Part shown: positions 8,888-16,004 of the stretch, in pieces
Position numbering within the stretch: the stretch's first letter is position 1
Layout: every line of letters starts with the position of its first letter
Assembly (NCBI RefSeq): GCF_042650605.1
Contig: NZ_JBHSBN010000002.1
Coordinates: forward strand, 434,001-498,000
Direction of reading: 5' to 3'
Source of the DNA: Micromonospora_J zhanjiangensis
GTDB taxonomy: Bacteria; Actinomycetota; Actinomycetes; Mycobacteriales; Micromonosporaceae
DNA length: 64,000 bases
Notes under the pieces: model-generated
What the model saw: the letters and a program-made list of their open reading frames with translations, nothing else
Told to the model about the DNA's origin: nothing
Database searches by the model: none
Translations under genes and position numbers: made by a program

Positions 8888-10117
8888 CTACCAGTTGGCC
8901 TGTGCCGGGGCTGGCGGCAGCGGGGTGGTGCCGGGCCGGATCACGTACGCCAGGCCGCCCCGGGAGGACAGCCACACCGACTCGAACCGGGCCCGGTCCA
9001 CCGCCTTGCGCACCGCCGCGTCGGCCGGCGACTTCGGGTCGTTCAGCACCGGATCGCCGGCCGGGGTGAAACCGACGAGCACCATCAGGTGCCCGGTGGT
9101 GTCGTAGTCCAGCCCCGGCACCTGACCCCTGCGGTAGGAGGCGGACACCACCAGCGGGATGCCGGCCGCGATGAACCGTTCCGCCTCGGCCAGCGAGCGC
9201 AGCCGGGTGACGAACGCGTCCAGCCCGTACCGGCCGGCGTAGGCGGTGTTGAACGACCAGTTGCCGGCTCCCGCGTAGGCGTAGTCGAAGCACTGCCGGG
9301 CGGCGTGGTCGACGCACGGGCGCGGGTCGTCCGGGCCGACCCAGGCGCACTCGTCGGGGCCCGGCCCGGTGCCCCAGTAGGCCAGCACCATCGCCGTCGA
9401 GGTCGGGCTGCACCAGGACCGGCCGCCGCCGTCCCAGCGCGGGTGGTGCCCGTCGTGCACGTCCTGGGAGAACGCCGGCACCGCCAGCGTCACCCCCCGC
9501 CCGGGGCGCGGGCCCCCGGTGCCGCCGTCGGGGCGGGTCCGCGCCGGCCCGGCCGGCGCCGCGCCGGGCGCCGCCGCGTCGCGGGAGGCCACCGCACCGA
9601 TCGACCGCAACACCGGTACGTCCGCGCTGCCGACCGGCCGGTGCAGGGTGCACCGCAGCCACCACCCGCTCCACGGGCGGTCGGGTCGGGCGGTGAGGGT
9701 GTCGGCGTCCACCGAACCGTCGGCGTCGGCCTGCGCCGGCACCGTGGTACGCCGGATCACCGCGTCGTCGCCCGCCCACCGGGCCAGGGTGTACCACCCG
9801 GTCAGCGCGCCGGCCCCGGTACGCCCGCGCAGCTCGATCTCCACCCAACTGCCGCCCGGGGTGTCCGCCGTCCAGGACGGGATGACCTCGGTGGCGGCGA
9901 AGCCGGGGCGGACCTCGGGCGAGGTCCAGCTCGCCGACTCGTACCGGCCGGCCCGGCCGGTGTGCGGGTCGGTGTACATCCGCTCGGCGGTCGGCGCCGA
10001 CATGGCCAGGCCGGCGGCGGTCGGCGCGCCGCCGCGCGTCGAGCCGGTGCCGAACTGCGCCGCCGTCCGGAAACCCCGGTAGGCGATGTCCGGTCCGGTC
10101 CGGGGATCGGCTCGCAC
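8888..10117 (-). CDS. C39-like (papain-fold) cysteine peptidase family protein
   Basis: A 409-residue protein. The GTG at 10117 follows a GAAGGGAG ribosome site. Residues ~1-200 form a beta-rich domain with Trp-rich strands, possibly carbohydrate- or wall-binding. The C-terminal ~200 residues resemble peptidase_C39_2: Gln218 (VPAFSQD), Cys236 in SWCSPTSTAMVL, His343 in TTGHLMVLVGF and Asp360 in VLNDPKSP form the expected oxyanion and catalytic set. Members cut peptides after Gly-Gly or act on wall-linked substrates; the substrate here is unknown. I see no clear signal peptide with either possible start, which is odd for this family. It is convergent with the propeller gene (11-base gap) and divergent from the two-component operon. 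Confidence 0.8.
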   Translation of the reverse strand: MRADPRTGPDIAYRGFRTAAQFGTGSTRGGAPTAAGLAMSAPTAERMYTDPHTGRAGRYESASWTSPEVRPGFAATEVIPSWTADTPGGSWVEIELRGRTGAGALTGWYTLARWAGDDAVIRRTTVPAQADADGSVDADTLTARPDRPWSGWWLRCTLHRPVGSADVPVLRSIGAVASRDAAAPGAAPAGPARTRPDGGTGGPRPGRGVTLAVPAFSQDVHDGHHPRWDGGGRSWCSPTSTAMVLAYWGTGPGPDECAWVGPDDPRPCVDHAARQCFDYAYAGAGNWSFNTAYAGRYGLDAFVTRLRSLAEAERFIAAGIPLVVSASYRRGQVPGLDYDTTGHLMVLVGFTPAGDPVLNDPKSPADAAVRKAVDRARFESVWLSSRGGLAYVIRPGTTPLPPAPAQANW

Positions 10118-10287
10118 GGCGGCTCCCTTCCGCGGGACGGGACGAGGGATGGCGGCGAGCTTTCCGTACCGGAAGGGTTTGCGCAACCGGCGGCCGGCCG
10201 GCCGGGGACCGGCGTTTGGCGGTCGCGACTAGGTTGTTCGTCAGGCACGGACGGTTGGCCGGCCGGCACGGACGCAGGGAGGCCGCG

Positions 10288-10974
10288 GTGCGGGTACTGG
10301 TGGTCGAGGACGAACGCAACCTGGCCGACGCGATCGCGCGCGGCCTGCGCCGGCGGGGGATGGCGGTGGACGTCGCCTACGACGGGTCCACCGGCCACGA
10401 GATGGCCTTCGTGACCCGGTACGACGTGGTGGTGCTGGACCGGGACCTGCCCGGCGTGCACGGTGACCAGATCTGCGCCGACCTGGTCTCCTCCGGAACC
10501 CTGACCCGGGTGCTGATGCTGACGGCGAGTGTCACGGTCGCCGACCGGGTGGAGGGGCTGCAGCTCGGCGCCGACGACTACCTGCCCAAGCCGTTCGCCT
10601 TCGACGAGCTGGTGGCCCGGGTGCAGGCCCTCGGCCGGCGGGCCACCCCGGCCGCGCCGCCGGTGCTGGCCGTGGCCGACCTGGTGGTGGACCCGGCCAA
10701 GCGCGTCGCCACCCGGGCGGCCGTGCCGCTGGACCTGACCCGCAAGGAGTTCGGCGTGCTGGAGGAGCTGCTCAAGGCCCGCGGCGCGGTGGTGTCCAGT
10801 GAGGAACTGCTGGAACGGGTCTGGGACGCCAACACCGACCCGTTCACGACCATCGTCCGGGTGACCCTGGTGACCCTGCGGCGGAAGCTGGGCGATCCGC
10901 CGCTGATCGAGACCGTGGTGGGCGCCGGCTACCGCATCCCGGACCCGTACCTGGCCGGTGAGGTGTCGGCGTGA
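10288..10974 (+). CDS. OmpR/PhoB-family response regulator
   Basis: A 228-residue two-component regulator. The GTG at 10288 is preceded by GCAGGGAGG. The receiver domain (about 1-115) shows the acidic pair in VVEDE (Glu7/Asp8), the phospho-acceptor Asp51 in VVLDRDLPG, the LTAS switch residue and the KPF lysine. The C-terminal winged helix (about 125-220) ends in the usual VRVTLVTLRRKLG...TVVGAGYRI recognition/wing segment. It overlaps the sensor kinase gene by GTGA, so the two are co-translated. The stimulus and target genes cannot be read from the sequence. Confidence 0.93.
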   Translation: MRVLVVEDERNLADAIARGLRRRGMAVDVAYDGSTGHEMAFVTRYDVVVLDRDLPGVHGDQICADLVSSGTLTRVLMLTASVTVADRVEGLQLGADDYLPKPFAFDELVARVQALGRRATPAAPPVLAVADLVVDPAKRVATRAAVPLDLTRKEFGVLEELLKARGAVVSSEELLERVWDANTDPFTTIVRVTLVTLRRKLGDPPLIETVVGAGYRIPDPYLAGEVSA

Positions 10975-12227
10975 CCGTCTACCTGAGCAACCGGCGACCC
11001 CGGGTACGACCGACCCTGCGGTTGCGCCTCACCCTGCTCAACGGGGTGCTGCTGGTCGGCGCCGGCGCGATCCTGATCATGCTGGCCTGGCTGCTGGTCG
11101 ACGACGCGCTGCGACCGGCCGACCAGTTGCGGGTCGGCACCACTGTGGAGTTGCAGGACGGCCGGACCCTGGACGCCCACCAGTGGCAGCGCCAGGTGGT
11201 CGACGCGGCCTCCCGGGAACTGCTGGCCAAGGGCATGGTGGCGCTGCTGGCGATCAGCGTGGTCGGGGTGGCCGGGGCGTACGCGGTGGCCGGCCGGGCG
11301 CTGCGCCCGCTGCACCAGGTGACGGCGACCGCCCGGCGGCTCGGCGAGGCCACCCTCGACCAGCGGATCCGCTACGCCGGCGCGGACGACGAGGTCGCCG
11401 AGCTGGCCGGCACGTTCGACGCCATGCTGGACCGGTTGGGCGAGGCCTTCGAGGCGCAGAAGCGGTTCGTCGCGAACGCGTCGCACGAGTTGCGTACCCC
11501 GCTGGCCGTGATGCGCACCGAGATCGACGTGACGATGGCCGACGACGAGGCGGACGTGACCGAGTACCGACGGATGGCCATCGTGGTGCGGGACGCCTCC
11601 GAGCGGGCCAACGGGCTGGTGGACGCCCTGCTGGTGCTGGCCCGCAGCGAGGCGCAGTCGGGCCGCCGGCTGAGCCGCAAGGTCCCGGTCGACCTGGCCG
11701 ACTGCGCCACCACCGCGTTGTCCGCGATGGGCGGCGAGGTGAAGCGGCTCACCCTGAACGTCGACGATGCGCTGGATCCGGCACCGGTGGTGGGCGACCC
11801 GGGACTGCTGGAGCGACTGGCCGGCAATCTGGTGGAGAACGCGGTCCGTTACAACCACGGACACGGCCGGCTCTGGATACGCACCGGGTCCGGCCCGGAC
11901 CACGCCTGGCTCACCGTCGGCAACACCGGCTTCGAGGTGGACCAGGCCGACGTACCGGGATTGTTCGAGCCGTTCCGCCGGGGCGGCCGGGAGCGGACCG
12001 GGGCCCGCGGTTCCGGGCTGGGGCTGTCCATCGTCCGGGCGGTCTGCGACGCGCACGGCGGCACGGTCAGCGCACTCGCCCAGCCGGGCGGCGGCCTGGA
12101 GGTCACCGTCACGCTGCCCGCCGCGCAGACCACCCCGGTCGCCGCGGGCACCGCCGCGGTGGCCGTCGTCGGCCCGGACCGGTCCACCGCGACCACGGAC
12201 GCCGGTACGCCTTCCAGCCCCGGCTGA
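10971..12227 (+). CDS. Sensor histidine kinase
   Basis: A 418-residue inner-membrane kinase, starting at a GTG that overlaps the regulator's TGA. It has two membrane helices (about 20-43 and 88-107) flanking a short extracytoplasmic loop, a HAMP segment (about 108-160), the H-box FVANASHELRTPLAV with phospho-acceptor His172, then a HATPase domain with N-box (NLVENAVRYN) and the G1/G2 region GARGSGLGLSIV. The short sensor loop of ~45 residues suggests it senses membrane stress or a small molecule rather than using a large periplasmic domain. The C-terminal Ala/Thr-rich tail is probably disordered. It is convergent with the DUF2637 gene, only 17 bases apart. Confidence 0.93.
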   Translation: MTVYLSNRRPRVRPTLRLRLTLLNGVLLVGAGAILIMLAWLLVDDALRPADQLRVGTTVELQDGRTLDAHQWQRQVVDAASRELLAKGMVALLAISVVGVAGAYAVAGRALRPLHQVTATARRLGEATLDQRIRYAGADDEVAELAGTFDAMLDRLGEAFEAQKRFVANASHELRTPLAVMRTEIDVTMADDEADVTEYRRMAIVVRDASERANGLVDALLVLARSEAQSGRRLSRKVPVDLADCATTALSAMGGEVKRLTLNVDDALDPAPVVGDPGLLERLAGNLVENAVRYNHGHGRLWIRTGSGPDHAWLTVGNTGFEVDQADVPGLFEPFRRGGRERTGARGSGLGLSIVRAVCDAHGGTVSALAQPGGGLEVTVTLPAAQTTPVAAGTAAVAVVGPDRSTATTDAGTPSSPG

Positions 12228-12244
12228 CGAACCGGCGGGTGTCG

Positions 12245-13261
12245 TCAGGTGGTCAGCTGCGGCTGCTGGGCCTGGCGGCGGACCGCGCGGAGCCGGGAGA
12301 TGGTGATGCCCAGTTCCTCGGCCACCTCCGCGTCGCTGGCGTGTGGCCGAGCCGCCTCGATGGCCGCCGCCAGCGCCGCCGTCTCGGCGACCGGCCGGCG
12401 TGGCCGGGCACCGGAAGGCTTGCCGCCACCGGTGACGACCGGCCGGCGGCCGATGGCGCCGGTGGGCCTGGCGGCGGGTTTGCGGCCGGCGGTGGCCGGC
12501 TTGCCCGCACGGGCGTCGGCGGATTTCCGGTCGGTGGCCGTCGCCCGTGGCGGCATCCGGTCCGAGTCGTCGTCGGACTCGGTGCCGGTGCCACCCTCCG
12601 CGGGGATGCCGGCACCGGTGGCGGCACCGGGCCCGGCGGGGACGTCGGCGCCGGTGGGGACGTCGGCGCCGGTGGGGACGTCGGCGCCGGTGGGGACGTC
12701 GGCGCCGGTGGGGACGTCGGCGCCGGCGGGGACGTCGGCGCCGGCGGGGACGTCGGCGCCGGTGGGGGTGCCTGCCGCCGTGGTGACCTCGGCGGGGAGG
12801 CCGGCCGCGGTGGCAGCGCCGGCGGCTCTGGCGTCGCGGGCGGCGCTGGCCTCGCGGGCGGCGGATTCGGCGGTGGAGATCCGGCCGCCCAACTCGACCA
12901 GGCAGATGCTGGCCACCACGATCAGCCCGTCGACCGACAGCGGGAGCAGGTAGGGGGAGGCACCGGTCTCACCGTACCGGGCCGCGACGCCGACCATGTG
13001 CCAGTAGGAGACCCAGGCGGCGATGCCGGCGATGGTCGCGGTGGCGGCCAGCCGGGTGAAGGCCAGCGACCGGCGGTGCACCGGCACCCGGGAGATCAGC
13101 TCGACGGTGAGCAGCAGGGCCAGCGGCGGCCAGGCCGCGATCGCCTGGCTGATCGGATTCTCCCGGGCGTGCAGGATGTTGGCGACCACCGACGCGGCGA
13201 CCCCGAGAGCCAGGGTGAGGCGGACGGCCCAGCGGACACGTCGAAGCTGAGGGAGGTGCAC
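12245..13261 (-). CDS. DUF2637-like membrane protein with hexapeptide repeats and C-terminal helix-turn-helix
   Basis: A 338-residue protein. The GTG at 13261 has AAGGAG seven bases upstream. The N-terminal ~115 residues hold about four membrane helices resembling the DUF2637 proteins of actinomycetes, many of them near plasmid-transfer (Spd-type) genes. The middle is low complexity, with seven tandem 18-bp units encoding ADVPTG/ADVPAG. The last ~45 residues (HASDAEVAEELGITISRLRAVRRQ) look like a helix-turn-helix. The fold order suggests a membrane-tethered DNA-binding protein; its function is not known. No conjugation genes are nearby, so a housekeeping copy or a relic of an integrated element are both possible. 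Confidence 0.72.
   Translation of the reverse strand: MHLPQLRRVRWAVRLTLALGVAASVVANILHARENPISQAIAAWPPLALLLTVELISRVPVHRRSLAFTRLAATATIAGIAAWVSYWHMVGVAARYGETGASPYLLPLSVDGLIVVASICLVELGGRISTAESAAREASAARDARAAGAATAAGLPAEVTTAAGTPTGADVPAGADVPAGADVPTGADVPTGADVPTGADVPTGADVPAGPGAATGAGIPAEGGTGTESDDDSDRMPPRATATDRKSADARAGKPATAGRKPAARPTGAIGRRPVVTGGGKPSGARPRRPVAETAALAAAIEAARPHASDAEVAEELGITISRLRAVRRQAQQPQLTT
12641..12766. repeat. Seven tandem copies of an 18-bp in-frame repeat
   Basis: Unit GACGTCGGCGCCGGTGGG repeated exactly seven times with no spacer; two copies (12713-12730, 12731-12748) carry one T-to-C change. On the coding strand it gives a hexapeptide ADVP(T/A)G. The near-identity implies recent expansion and probable length variation between strains. 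Confidence 0.95.
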
Positions 13262-13529
13262 CGGTCGCTCCTTGCGGTCGGTCGTTCCTTTCGGTCCCAC
13301 GGGCCGGTCGGCCCGACAGTCGTCCGCCGCACGGCGGTGAGGCGGACCCGGCGACGTTACCAGGCATCGACCGGGCGGTATCCGTGCTCGTACCGTGCGT
13401 GACGGTCCGGCGACGTCCACCGTCCACGGACGGTTCACTGTCGACACCCGGCGGCGTGCGCACCGGCCGGAGGTCCGCCGGCAGCGGCGGATCGCAGGGG
13501 AGCACCGGGCCGGAAGCCGCTCCGTCCGG

Positions 13530-13943
13530 TCAGCGGATGCCGGCGCCGGGATGTTCCGCGTCCCATTCCCGACGTGCCCGGGCGATGACATCGCGGTGTT
13601 CGGCCGACCAGTCGGCGAGAGCCTTCACCAGGTGGGTGAGGCTGTGACCCACCGCCGTGAGCTCGTACTCGACCTGCGGCGGCACCGTCGGGTGCACGGT
13701 CCGGGTGACGATCCCGTCCCGCTCCAACCGACGCACGGTGAGCGTCAACATGCGCTGCGAGATACCCGGCGTGGCGCGCTGCAGTTGCCGGAAACGGCGT
13801 ACGCCCCGGGCCAGTTCGACCACCACCAGGACCGACCACTTGTCCCCGATCCGGTCCAGCACCTCGCGGATCCCGCAGTCCTCGGTCGCGTCGCCGCACC
13901 TGACGACGGGTTCGGTGGTTACCGCCGTGTGCCCCACTGACAT
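13530..13943 (-). CDS. HxlR-family transcriptional regulator (QorR/YtfH-like)
   Basis: A 137-residue winged-helix protein. The ATG at 13943 has an excellent AAGGAGG upstream. The N-terminus carries Cys16 and Cys23 (VVRCGDATEDCGI), then the HxlR core: IGDKWSVLVVVEL, GVRRFRQLQRATPGISQRMLT recognition helix, LERDGIVTR and the beta-wing VPPQVEYELT. Cysteines near the N-terminus are redox switches in several HxlR regulators (for example E. coli QorR and B. subtilis HypR), so sensing of electrophiles or quinones is plausible. It is divergent from the reductase gene at 14027, the arrangement seen for ytfH/ytfG in E. coli, which suggests it controls that gene. Confidence 0.9.
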   Translation of the reverse strand: MSVGHTAVTTEPVVRCGDATEDCGIREVLDRIGDKWSVLVVVELARGVRRFRQLQRATPGISQRMLTLTVRRLERDGIVTRTVHPTVPPQVEYELTAVGHSLTHLVKALADWSAEHRDVIARARREWDAEHPGAGIR

Positions 13944-13986
13944 TGAAGTGCCTCCTTACCCCGTCCGGCGCGAACCCGCACGATGG

Positions 13987-14042
13987 TCCTGGTTACCGAA
14001 GAGAACCTACCGGAACGGATGACCTCATGATCCTGGTTACCG
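13987..14042. promoter_or_regulatory. 12-bp direct repeat in the HxlR/reductase intergenic region
   Basis: TCCTGGTTACCG is present at 13987-13998 and again at 14031-14042 (44 bp centre to centre, about four helical turns), the second overlapping the reductase start. The first copy also forms GGTT-N9-AACC with the following bases. Possible operator for the divergent HxlR regulator; inference only. Confidence 0.4.
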
Positions 14043-14851
14043 GGGCCGCGGGCGGCCTGGGCACGCTGATCGCCGAGCGGCTGGCCGACCGTGACGACAC
14101 CGTCCTCGGGACGCGCGAACCATCGCGACTCGAGACCCCACTACCTGTCCGCCGGATCGACTTCGACGATCCCGACACGTTGGTCACCGGCTTTCAGGGC
14201 GTGGCCGTGCTGTTGATGATCTCGGCTGGCTACGGCGAGGACGACACCGTCATAGCCCGGCACGGGACCGCCCTCGACGCGGCCGAGCAGGCCGGTGTCA
14301 GGCATGTCGTCTACACGAGCCTGACCGCCGACGGCGATCACCTTCCCTATGCGCTGCCGCACCGCTGGACCGAGAGACGCCTGCGGCGCAGCGCCATGGA
14401 CTGGACGATCCTGCGCAACGGTCTCTACGCCGAGTTGTTGGCCCGGCTGGCGGCGCCGTCCGAGGACGGGCGGATCACCGCTCCGCTCGGCGAGGGTCGG
14501 CTGGCGGCGGTGGCCCGCGCGGATCTGGCCGACGCCGCGGCGCGGGTGGTGGTGGACGCCGGCGCTCACGCGGGGCAGGTCTACGAACTCGTCGGTGAAC
14601 AGGCCGTCGGGGGCGCCGACCTGGCCCGGGCCCACGGGCCGCACATCGCCTACGAGCCGGAGACACTCGCCCGGGTCCGTTCCCGCCTGGCCGCCACCGG
14701 CATCGAGCCGTTCCAGGTGCCGATGCTGGTAGGCACCTACTCCGCCATCGCCGCAGGATTCATGTCCCACACCGGTGGTGACCTGCGTCAATTACTGGAC
14801 CGCGCCCCGCGCCCCACCCACCCGGTGCCCGACACCCTTGGTCGATCATGA
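14027..14851 (+). CDS. NAD(P)-binding quinone reductase-like protein (QorB/YtfG type, NmrA-like)
   Basis: A 274-residue atypical short-chain reductase. The ATG at 14027 gives MILVTGAAGGLG at the very N-terminus, the expected dinucleotide-binding loop. VLLMISAGYGED and HVVYTSLTADGD match the QorB/NmrA-like layout, and there is no YxxxK catalytic pair. E. coli QorB reduces quinones with NADPH and is adjacent to its HxlR regulator, as here, so the likely job is detoxifying quinones or electrophiles. The stop codon lies inside the left arm of a long hairpin (14841-14902). There is no strong Shine-Dalgarno at the chosen start; upstream codons are in frame but lack the Rossmann start. Confidence 0.85.
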   Translation: MILVTGAAGGLGTLIAERLADRDDTVLGTREPSRLETPLPVRRIDFDDPDTLVTGFQGVAVLLMISAGYGEDDTVIARHGTALDAAEQAGVRHVVYTSLTADGDHLPYALPHRWTERRLRRSAMDWTILRNGLYAELLARLAAPSEDGRITAPLGEGRLAAVARADLADAAARVVVDAGAHAGQVYELVGEQAVGGADLARAHGPHIAYEPETLARVRSRLAATGIEPFQVPMLVGTYSAIAAGFMSHTGGDLRQLLDRAPRPTHPVPDTLGRS

Positions 14852-14902
14852 AGTTGTTGTCGCGCCGCATCGTGACGGGCGACAAACAACTTCATGATCG
14901 AC
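14841..14902. terminator. Long bidirectional hairpin overlapping a stop codon (possible dispersed repeat)
   Basis: Arms 14841-14863 and 14879-14902 pair over 23 bases with a single bulged A around a 15-base loop. The arms are relatively A+T-rich and contain GATCATGAAGTTGTTG. The TGA stop of the reductase gene (14849-14851) is part of the left arm. It sits between convergent genes and probably ends both transcripts. Confidence 0.75.
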
Positions 14903-14921
14903 AGGGCTGGGTGGGAGCCGG

Positions 14922-15860
14922 TCAGGAGCGTTGTTCGACCTGGGCGCGGATCTGGTTGAACTCGGCCTGGGTCTGGTCGGCGGACCGGTAGTAGATGGCC
15001 ACCACGCCGAGGCTGCCCTTGTCGGCCCAGATGCAGATGCCGACCTTGATGGATAACTCGACCTTGGCGTCACCGCACTTGGCCGTGCCGCCCAGCGGCC
15101 CGGGGTCGACCGTGGACATGGTGCCGATGACCAGCTTGGCGTTGCGCATGCCGGTGACGGCGTTGTCGATCTCCTTCGCCTCGTCGGCCACCGGGGCCGC
15201 CGCGGCTGCGATCATGACCAGGTCCTTGTCCGCCGGGTTGCCGTAGAAGGCGCCCACCGCGCTGTTGGCGCTGGGCACACTGCTCTTGATGCCGGCCGCC
15301 ATCGCGTCGGCCGCCTCCTTCAGCCGCGCCTCGGTCACCTTGGGTCGGCTGCCCAGCTTTTCCGGCTCCACCACCCGGGTGTTCGCCGCGGCGTCCACGG
15401 CCGCCGCGTCGTCGCGCAGGACGAAGTAGGCGGTGGTGCCGCCTCCGGCGCAGAGCAGCAGCACCACCGCGAGCACGATCAGGACGACCTTGCCGGCGCC
15501 CGACTTCTTCGGCGGTGCCGGCACCGGGGCGCCCGGGTAGCCGGGATACGCCGCGCCGGGGGCGGGCTGCTGACCGTACGGCTGCTGACCGGGGGGAGCC
15601 TGGCCGGCGTACTGCGGCTGGCCGTACGGGTTCTGTTGGCCGTACGCCGGTTGGCCGGGGGTGGGCTGCTGCCCGTACTGCGGCTGGGCGTACGGGTCCT
15701 GGCCGTAGGGAGGCTGACCGCCGTACGCGGGTTGCTGACCGTACGGGTCCTGGCCGTAGCCGGGCTGGCCCGAGGTGGGCCCGCCGTACGGCTGACCCGG
15801 GTGGGGCGGTCCCGAGGGTTGCTGGCCGTAGGGCGGCCCGGAGTAAGGCGGCTGGGACAT
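14922..15860 (-). CDS. Pro/Gly/Gln/Tyr-rich N-terminus, single-helix membrane protein of unknown function
   Basis: A 312-residue protein with GGAG upstream of the ATG. Residues 1-~118 are a disordered cytoplasmic tail built of PYGQQP/GQPxYG-type repeats; then KKSGAGK and one membrane helix (about 123-147). The outside domain (about 150-312) has two cysteines (KCGDAKVEL, KVGICIWAD) likely to form a disulphide and a repeated helical region. The layout (Gln/Pro-rich tail, one helix, small extracytoplasmic domain) is very common in actinomycetes, and the function is usually unknown. The low-complexity tail may mediate clustering at the membrane. It is convergent with the reductase gene; downstream lies the long hairpin. 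Confidence 0.75.
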   Translation of the reverse strand: MSQPPYSGPPYGQQPSGPPHPGQPYGGPTSGQPGYGQDPYGQQPAYGGQPPYGQDPYAQPQYGQQPTPGQPAYGQQNPYGQPQYAGQAPPGQQPYGQQPAPGAAYPGYPGAPVPAPPKKSGAGKVVLIVLAVVLLLCAGGGTTAYFVLRDDAAAVDAAANTRVVEPEKLGSRPKVTEARLKEAADAMAAGIKSSVPSANSAVGAFYGNPADKDLVMIAAAAAPVADEAKEIDNAVTGMRNAKLVIGTMSTVDPGPLGGTAKCGDAKVELSIKVGICIWADKGSLGVVAIYYRSADQTQAEFNQIRAQVEQRS

Positions 15861-15939
15861 GACGACTCCAGAAATCGGGGTGATCGGGCGATCCTAGTGC
15901 GGCGGTACGTCACCCGTGATCCCGCCGGTCGACACCGCA

Positions 15940-15981
15940 AAGGGCTCCCGGTACACCTCGATCGGTGTACCGGGAGCCCTT
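15940..15981 (-). terminator. Perfect 18-bp hairpin terminator of the fad operon
   Basis: Arms 15940-15957 and 15964-15981 pair perfectly over 18 bases with a 6-base loop (TCGATC). On the minus strand the stem runs into TTT. It lies just after the fadB stop at 16005 and before the start of the 14922-15860 gene. Confidence 0.85.
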
Positions 15982-16004
15982 CTCGATCAGAACCGGGGCG
16001 GTGG

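Noticed and set aside
10117..10186. A longer start for the C39-like protein at 10186
   Set aside because: The extension has no ribosome site or signal peptide; GAAGGGAG precedes the GTG at 10117.
12641..12766. CRISPR-like array from the 18-bp tandem repeat
   Set aside because: Units are contiguous without spacers and encode an in-frame hexapeptide in a membrane protein.
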